A DNA stretch of 13,105 bases from Candidatus Bipolaricaulota bacterium (GTDB taxonomy: Bacteria > Bipolaricaulota > Bipolaricaulia > Bipolaricaulales > Bipolaricaulaceae): contig JAGGWU010000035.1 in assembly GCA_021163465.1 (NCBI GenBank), positions 1-13,105 of the forward strand. The letters run 5' to 3'. Within the stretch, counting starts at the first letter, position 1. Each line of letters begins with the position of its first letter. Positions 5,302 through 11,153 of the stretch are shown here, piece after piece. Under the pieces are notes generated by a model that searched no databases, was not told the DNA's origin, and saw only the letters and a program-made list of their open reading frames with translations. The position numbers were made by a program, and so were the translations under genes.

Positions 5302-8300
5302 ATGCCGATATCCGGCGACGATATCAAGAAAATCCGCTTGGGGTTGGCTTCTCCCGAGGAGATCCTCTCCTGGTCAAAGGGGGAGGTCATCAACTCCGAG
5401 ACCATAAATTACCGGACCCACAAGCCCGAGCGAGGGGGGCTATACGCCGAGGAGATCTTCGGTCCTGAGAACGACTACGAGTGCGCCTGCGGCAAGTACA
5501 GGGGGCGCAAATACGAGGGGGTGACCTGTGAGAAATGCGGCGTGCTCGTCACCACCTCCGAGGTCCGTCGCACCAACATGGGCCACATCAAGCTCGCCAG
5601 CCCCGTGGTCCACTTTTGGTATCTTAAAGGGGTCTCCAGCCCCCTCTCCCGGCTTCTGGGGATGAAACGCCGGGACCTCCGACGCATCGCCTACTACGAG
5701 CCCGAGACCTCCCGGGAGCGGCTTTTCATCGTGACCCAGTCCGCAAGCCCTAAGGTAAAGCCGGGCGAGACCCTCTACGAGACCGAGGTCCGGATCCTCT
5801 CCTCCTTCTTTTCGTTCGAGGTAGAACAGGCGATCCTGGTCACCGATGCCCCCGAGGTCCGGGCCCCGGAGGCGGGCCGGGTGGAGATCGAGGAGCGCAA
5901 GCTCCAGAACGGCGAAAGCTTTCGGGTGGTGAAGATCGGGAAGCACGAGTTCCCCGTGGCCCCCGACGCCGAGGTGTATGTGGAGGACGGGGACGATGTC
6001 CAAGAAGGCGAGTTGCTTTTCGAGCGGCCCGCGGGAGAGGTTTGTTCCCAATCCATGTTCGAGATGCTCTCGGCCCACTATGAGGGGCTCCGGGGCGAGG
6101 AAATCAGGGAGACCGTGGACTACCTCACCTACTTGGTTATCCAGGTGCTCCGGGACGATGTCCCCCTGAAGCCGGGCCAGATGATCACCTCCTTGGAGAA
6201 GCGGGCCTACGAGCGGGCCTACCCCGGCGGGTTCGTGGCCGAGACCGGGGCGGAGGGGATCCAGGGACTGCTCGCCAATTTGGACCTGGATGCGCTTTCT
6301 GAGGAGCTGTGGGAGGCCCTGGACCGCACCGCCAACCAGGGGGAGCGTCGCCGGATCCTGCACCGGCTGGAGGTGGTGGAGCAACTGCGTCGCTCCGGCA
6401 ACCGCCCCGAGAACATGGTCCTCACGGTAATCCCGGTCCTCCCGCCCGGGCTTCGCCCCATGATCCAATTGGAGGGCGGCAAGTTCGCCACCACCGACCT
6501 CAACGATCTCTACCGGCGCATCATCAACCGCAACAATCGCCTGAAAAAGCTTATCGAGATGGGGGCACCGGAGATCATCCTCCGCAACGAGCGCCGGATG
6601 CTACAAGAGGCGGTGGACGCCCTGATCCACAACGAGAAGAAGGACAACCCCATCCGCGGCCGCGACAACCGCCCCCTCAAGTCCCTCTCGGAAAGGATCC
6701 AGGGCAAACACGGCCGCATGCGGCGACATCTTTTGGGCCGCCGGGTGGACTACTCCGGCCGGGCGGTGATCGTGGTGAACCCCAAGCTTAAGCTCCACCA
6801 GTGTGGCCTTCCCAAGAAGATGGCCCTGGAGCTCTTCAAGCCCTTCATCATCCGTTACCTTACCGAGCGCTACCCGCACGTCCAGTTCTCCAACTACGAT
6901 GAGCTCAAGAACCGAGCCCTGGCCGGCGAGGTCCCGGAGGTGTGGGACATCCTGGAGGAGCTGATAAAGGAATACCCGGTGCTCCTCAACCGCGCCCCCA
7001 CCCTCCACCGGGTCTCCATCCAGGCGTTCGAGCCGGTGCTGGTGGATGGGGACGCCATCCAGATCCACCCACACGTCTGCCCTCCTTACAACGCCGACTT
7101 CGACGGGGACCAGATGGCGGTCCACCTTCCCCTCTCCAAGGAAGCGGTCAGGGAAGCCAGGGAGCTCATGATGGCTCCCAAGAACATCCTCTCCCCGGCC
7201 CACGGGAACCCTTTGGCCGTTCCCACCCAGGACCAGGTCTACGGGTTCTACTACCTCTCGGTGGAGAAGCCCGAGGGCAAGGGAAAGGGAAAGGCCTTCC
7301 GCAGCTTGGAAGAGGCCCTCAAGGCCTACGAGCTGGGTCAGCTCGACATGCACGTTCCCGTAAAGATCAGGATCGATGGGGAGCTAGTGGAGACCACCTT
7401 GGGCCGGGCGATCCTGAACTCGGTGATCCCCAAGGAGCTCCGGGATTACAAGGCCACCTTCAACTCCAAGTACGTGCGGAAGATCATCCTGGAGAGCTAT
7501 CTCCGGTTCGGATGGGAGCGGACCGCCGAGCTTTTGGACAGGCTAAAGGAGCTCGGGTTCAAGTACGCGACGCTCTCCGGCCTCACCATCTCCCTCGTGG
7601 ACTGCGAGGTCCCTCCCAACAAGTGGGAGATCATCCAGGAGGCCCGCCGGAAGATCGAGGAGATAGAGAAGCTTTACCTCCGCGGCTTCGCCACCGCGGA
7701 GCAGCGCCGGGAGGCGGTAATCCGCATCTGGCGTGAGACCACCGACCTCCTGGAGCGTGCCACCATGCAGAACCTCTCCAGAAATCCTTTCAACCCGGTG
7801 TGGGGGATGGTGAGCTCGGGGGCCCGGGGCTCGGTGAACCAGGTGAAGCAGTTGGCGGGGATGCGGGGCCTGATGGTGGACCCCAAGGGCCGGATCATCG
7901 AGTGGCCGGTGATCTCCAATTTCCGGGAAGGGCTCTCCATCTTCGAGTACTTCATCTCCACCCACGGCGGCCGCAAGGGCAACGCCGACACGGCCCTGCG
8001 CACCGCCGAAGCGGGGTACCTCACCCGCAGGCTGGTGGACGCCTGTGTGGACGTGGTGGTGCGGGAACACGACTGCGGCACCCGTCAGGGGATCGAGATC
8101 GACCCCCTCTACTACTCCCCGGGCGAGGTTATGGAGACCATCGCCGAGCGGATCTACGGCCGCGTAACGGCGGAGCCCGTACGGCACCCCAAGACCGGCG
8201 AGGTTATCGTCGACCGTAACGTGCTTATCGGCCGGGAACTCGCGGAAGAGCTGGGGAAGCTCGAGGCCGAGGTCTCCCTTGAGGAGGAAGGGATCGAGGA

Positions 8301-10266
8301 GCGCATCGGGTGGATGAAGGCGGTGGAGGACATCCGCCACCCCGGGACCGGGGCGGTGTTGGTGCGCCGGGACGAGACCCTGACCCCCGAGCTCCTGGAA
8401 GACCTGCGGGCCGCGGGGGTGAAGAGGATCAGGGTCCGTCCCCGCATCGTCATCCGCTCCCCCATGACCTGCAAGACCCAGGAAGGGGTTTGCCAGCTCT
8501 GCTACGGGATGGAGATGGCCTTCCACCGGCTGGTGGAGCTGGGCACGGCGGTGGGGATCATCGCCGCCCAATCCATCGGCGAGCCCGGGACGCAGCTCAC
8601 CATGCGGACCCACCACACCGGGGGCGTGGCGGGACTGGACATCACCCAGGGCCTCCCCCGGGCCGAGGAGCTCTTCGAGGCCCGCAAGACCACCCAGGCC
8701 CCCCACGCCAACGTCGCCCCCATCTCCGGCTACGTCACCCACGTAGAGATCACTCGGGAAGGGAAGGAGCGGGTGGAGATCACCTCCGCCCCGAGGACCG
8801 TCAGGGTTCCGGTGGCCCTCTTCCGCCTGGCGGAGGGGGAGGAGGTGGACTTCCGCACCTTCGCCCAGCTCAAGTCCCCCATGGAGGGGACCGCCTTCAT
8901 CTTCTCCGAAGGCGGGAAGCGCTACCTCGCCATCCTCGATACCCAAGGACAGGACAAGCTCTACTTCCTCCCCAAGGGGGTAAAGGCCACCGTGGAGCAT
9001 CGGGCCCCGGTCAAGGCGGGGACTCCCCTGTCGGAGGAGTACACCCTCGAGCCCGTGAAGTCCCCGGCGACCGGGACCGTGGAGATCCGCTCCTCCGATG
9101 GCTCGCCCCTCATCTCCATCCACGACGAGAAGGGAAGGACCCACTTCGTGGAGGAGGTCCCCCAAGGGGCGGAGCTTTTGGTCGCCGACGGCGACCGGGT
9201 GGAGGAGGGCCAGGCCCTCACCTCCGCCGCCGGTCCGTTCCAGGTCCTGGCCGAGGGCGATGGGACCGCGTTGGTGGGGGACGGAGCGGTGGCGGTGATG
9301 TCCCCCGCTTCCCGCGGGATCGTGGTCCCCCTGACCCCGGACGTCATCCCCACGGTGGAATCCGGGGATCAGGTGCGGGAGGGCCAAGCGGTCCTCCTCC
9401 TGGACATCCCCCAAGGGGAATCGGTGGTGCTCGAGAAAACCGAGATCGAGGATGAGCTGGTTACGGTCCGCTTCCGCTACCGCACCCGGATCGTGTGTGA
9501 CCAGCCCGCGGTGGTCAAGGTGGGGGACAAGGTGGAGCGGGGCGAGGCGATCTCCAAGGGGGTCATCCCGCCCCAGCGCCTCATGGAGGTGGCCGGGGTG
9601 AAGAAGACCCAGGATTACCTCCTCACCGAGCTCCAAAAGGTCTACAAGTCCCAGGGCGTGGACATAAACGACAAACACTTCGAGGTGGTCATCCGCCAGA
9701 TCTTGAACAACGTGCGCATCATCGATCCGGGGGAGTCCAACTTCCTCCTGAACGACGTGGTCCCGCTGGAGGTGTTCGAGGCGGAGATCAAACGCCTGGT
9801 GGAGGAGAACGCCCGGATCCGCCAGGAGCGGGAGGAGATCGTGGGGGATGTCCTCTTGGCCCCGGTGCGCCGTGGCGACATGGTGATCGCCGAGGCCGGG
9901 GAGGCGCTCACGCCGGAGCTCCTCGAGCGCATGGTGAACCTGGGGGTGCGCCAGGTCCGGGTGGAACATCACGGCGAGCCCCGGACCGTCCGCATCTCCG
10001 AGTACCGGCTTCCCCAGGGCGAGCGGGAGCTTCTGCGGATCTCCCGGGCGGCGATCCTGCGCAAATCCTGGCTGGCGGCGGCGTCGTTTGAGCGCACCAC
10101 CAAGGTCCTGGCCGATGCGGCCCTGCGGGGCGAAGAGGATCCCCTCACCAGCCTCAAACCCTGCCTCATGGTGGGAAAGAAGGTCCCGGTGGGCACAGGC
10201 TTTGTTTCCCCGGGAGGCGAAGCGGAAGAAGACGAGGTTGAAAGAAGCGAGGAAAAGCAATTATAA
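5302..10266 (+). CDS. rpoC: DNA-directed RNA polymerase subunit beta'
   Basis: This is the 1654-residue largest subunit of RNA polymerase, carrying half of the active site. The N-terminal zinc ribbon has Cys61, Cys63, Cys76 and Cys79. The catalytic NADFDGDQM places the Mg-binding Asp599, Asp601 and Asp603. The bridge helix region begins near SGARGSVNQVKQLAG (839-853). The second zinc site uses Cys925, Cys1057, Cys1064 and Cys1067. The trigger loop, GEPGTQLTMRTHHTGG (1093-1108), continues directly into GLDITQGLPRAEELFEARK, so the SI3 insertion of E. coli is absent. The C-terminus has the SLKPCLMVGKKVPVGTG block. Relative to E. coli there are about 145 extra residues at 131-320, about 55 between zinc ligands 925 and 1057, and about 225 at 1141-1420. 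These account for the great length. GAGGTG (5289-5294) precedes the ATG. rpoB is not upstream. Confidence 0.98.
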   Translation: MPISGDDIKKIRLGLASPEEILSWSKGEVINSETINYRTHKPERGGLYAEEIFGPENDYECACGKYRGRKYEGVTCEKCGVLVTTSEVRRTNMGHIKLASPVVHFWYLKGVSSPLSRLLGMKRRDLRRIAYYEPETSRERLFIVTQSASPKVKPGETLYETEVRILSSFFSFEVEQAILVTDAPEVRAPEAGRVEIEERKLQNGESFRVVKIGKHEFPVAPDAEVYVEDGDDVQEGELLFERPAGEVCSQSMFEMLSAHYEGLRGEEIRETVDYLTYLVIQVLRDDVPLKPGQMITSLEKRAYERAYPGGFVAETGAEGIQGLLANLDLDALSEELWEALDRTANQGERRRILHRLEVVEQLRRSGNRPENMVLTVIPVLPPGLRPMIQLEGGKFATTDLNDLYRRIINRNNRLKKLIEMGAPEIILRNERRMLQEAVDALIHNEKKDNPIRGRDNRPLKSLSERIQGKHGRMRRHLLGRRVDYSGRAVIVVNPKLKLHQCGLPKKMALELFKPFIIRYLTERYPHVQFSNYDELKNRALAGEVPEVWDILEELIKEYPVLLNRAPTLHRVSIQAFEPVLVDGDAIQIHPHVCPPYNADFDGDQMAVHLPLSKEAVREARELMMAPKNILSPAHGNPLAVPTQDQVYGFYYLSVEKPEGKGKGKAFRSLEEALKAYELGQLDMHVPVKIRIDGELVETTLGRAILNSVIPKELRDYKATFNSKYVRKIILESYLRFGWERTAELLDRLKELGFKYATLSGLTISLVDCEVPPNKWEIIQEARRKIEEIEKLYLRGFATAEQRREAVIRIWRETTDLLERATMQNLSRNPFNPVWGMVSSGARGSVNQVKQLAGMRGLMVDPKGRIIEWPVISNFREGLSIFEYFISTHGGRKGNADTALRTAEAGYLTRRLVDACVDVVVREHDCGTRQGIEIDPLYYSPGEVMETIAERIYGRVTAEPVRHPKTGEVIVDRNVLIGRELAEELGKLEAEVSLEEEGIEERIGWMKAVEDIRHPGTGAVLVRRDETLTPELLEDLRAAGVKRIRVRPRIVIRSPMTCKTQEGVCQLCYGMEMAFHRLVELGTAVGIIAAQSIGEPGTQLTMRTHHTGGVAGLDITQGLPRAEELFEARKTTQAPHANVAPISGYVTHVEITREGKERVEITSAPRTVRVPVALFRLAEGEEVDFRTFAQLKSPMEGTAFIFSEGGKRYLAILDTQGQDKLYFLPKGVKATVEHRAPVKAGTPLSEEYTLEPVKSPATGTVEIRSSDGSPLISIHDEKGRTHFVEEVPQGAELLVADGDRVEEGQALTSAAGPFQVLAEGDGTALVGDGAVAVMSPASRGIVVPLTPDVIPTVESGDQVREGQAVLLLDIPQGESVVLEKTEIEDELVTVRFRYRTRIVCDQPAVVKVGDKVERGEAISKGVIPPQRLMEVAGVKKTQDYLLTELQKVYKSQGVDINDKHFEVVIRQILNNVRIIDPGESNFLLNDVVPLEVFEAEIKRLVEENARIRQEREEIVGDVLLAPVRRGDMVIAEAGEALTPELLERMVNLGVRQVRVEHHGEPRTVRISEYRLPQGERELLRISRAAILRKSWLAAASFERTTKVLADAALRGEEDPLTSLKPCLMVGKKVPVGTGFVSPGGEAEEDEVERSEEKQL

Positions 10267-10267
10267 T
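10238..10267 (+). promoter_or_regulatory. Promoter of the rpsL-rpsG-fusA cluster inside the rpoC end
   Basis: TTGAAA (10238-10243), 18 bases and a perfect TATAAT (10262-10267) form a near-consensus promoter. The -10 overlaps the TAA stop codon of rpoC. Transcription would start near 10274, directly before the rpsL ribosome-binding site AGGAGG (10277-10282), giving a very short leader. The encoded Glu/Lys-rich tail of beta' may owe part of its base composition to this element. Confidence 0.7.
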
Positions 10268-10287
10268 CGCGCCATCCAGGAGGTCTT

Positions 10288-10662
10288 ATGCCGACGATAA
10301 ACCAGCTGGTCCGCTACGGCAGGAAAAAACAGACGTGGAAGTCGAAGTCGCCCGCGCTGGAGGGGTGTCCGCAGCGGCGGGGGGTGTGTCTGAGGGTCTT
10401 CACCCAGACCCCCAAGAAGCCAAACTCCGCCCTGCGGAAGGTGGCCCGGGTCCGGCTCTCCAACGGGAACGAGGTCACGGCCTACATCCCCGGCGAGGGC
10501 CACAACCTCCAGGAGCACAGTATCGTCCTCGTTAGGGGCGGCCGGGTTAAGGACCTCCCCGGCGTGAAGTATCACATCGTCCGCGGGGCCCTCGACGCCG
10601 CCGGGGTGGAGGGGCGCCGGCAGGGCCGCTCCAAGTACGGGGCCAAGCGCCCGAAGGAGTGA
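10288..10662 (+). CDS. rpsL: 30S ribosomal protein S12
   Basis: S12 sits at the decoding centre of the 30S subunit and helps control translational accuracy. The 124-residue length and the sequence are canonical: MPTINQLVRYGRKK at the start, TPKKPNSALRKVARVRL (41-57), GEGHNLQEHS (69-78) and the C-terminal SKYGAKRPK tail. Lys43 and Lys88, the positions where streptomycin-resistance changes usually arise, are both wild-type. Asp89 is present; it corresponds to the residue that RimO methylthiolates in E. coli. AGGAGG lies six bases upstream of the ATG. The gene starts 21 bases after rpoC and its stop codon overlaps a possible upstream start of rpsG. It probably receives both readthrough from rpoC and transcripts from the promoter overlapping the rpoC stop. 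Confidence 0.98.
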   Translation: MPTINQLVRYGRKKQTWKSKSPALEGCPQRRGVCLRVFTQTPKKPNSALRKVARVRLSNGNEVTAYIPGEGHNLQEHSIVLVRGGRVKDLPGVKYHIVRGALDAAGVEGRRQGRSKYGAKRPKE

Positions 10663-10667
10663 TGGGA

Positions 10668-11147
10668 ATGCCCGTCGAAGCCCGCGATATCGTTATTCCC
10701 GGAAGGGACGTGCCGCCGGACATCCGCTACGGGTCGAAGCTGGTGGAGAAGTTCATCAACTACATCATGTGGGACGGCAAGAAGTCCCTCGCCCGGCGGA
10801 TCGTCTACGAGGCTTTCGATCTGATCGATAAATGGGGCGAGGGACCGGCCCTGGAGACCTTCATCAAGGCGGTGCGGAACTGTATGCCCAAGATGGAGGT
10901 GCGCTCCCGCCGGGTGGGTGGGGCCACCTACCAGGTGCCCTTCGAGGTCCCCCCCCACCGCCAAACCATGCTTGCCCTCCGCTGGATCCGGGATGCCGCC
11001 CGGGAGCGGCCGGAGTACACGATGGCGGAGCGGCTGGCCCGGGAGATCATCGATGCCGCCCGGGGCCAGGGCGGGGCCTATCAGCGCAAGGAGGAGACCC
11101 ACCGCATGGCGGAAGCCAACCGCGCTTTCGCCCACTACCGCTGGTAA
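10668..11147 (+). CDS. rpsG: 30S ribosomal protein S7
   Basis: S7 is a primary 16S rRNA-binding protein that nucleates the 30S head and contacts tRNA at the E site. In E. coli it also acts as the translational repressor of the str operon. The 159-residue product shows the family pattern: DIRYGSKLVEKFINYIMWDGKKS, then MPKMEVRSRRVGGATYQVP (68-86) and the C-terminal ETHRMAEANRAFAHYRW. The ATG at 10668 is chosen because GGAG (10656-10659) is eight bases upstream. The ATG at 10662, which overlaps the rpsL stop codon, and a GTG at 10659 are too close to that site. The gene is tightly packed between rpsL and fusA, consistent with translational coupling. Confidence 0.97.
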   Translation: MPVEARDIVIPGRDVPPDIRYGSKLVEKFINYIMWDGKKSLARRIVYEAFDLIDKWGEGPALETFIKAVRNCMPKMEVRSRRVGGATYQVPFEVPPHRQTMLALRWIRDAARERPEYTMAERLAREIIDAARGQGGAYQRKEETHRMAEANRAFAHYRW

Positions 11148-11153
11148 AGCGCG

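Noticed and set aside
7543..10260. A 905-codon open frame antisense to rpoC
   Set aside because: It is the mirror of a strongly conserved gene in GC-rich DNA, where stop codons are rare in the opposing frame. Its translation is low-complexity, rich in His, Gly, Leu and Asp, with no recognisable domain.
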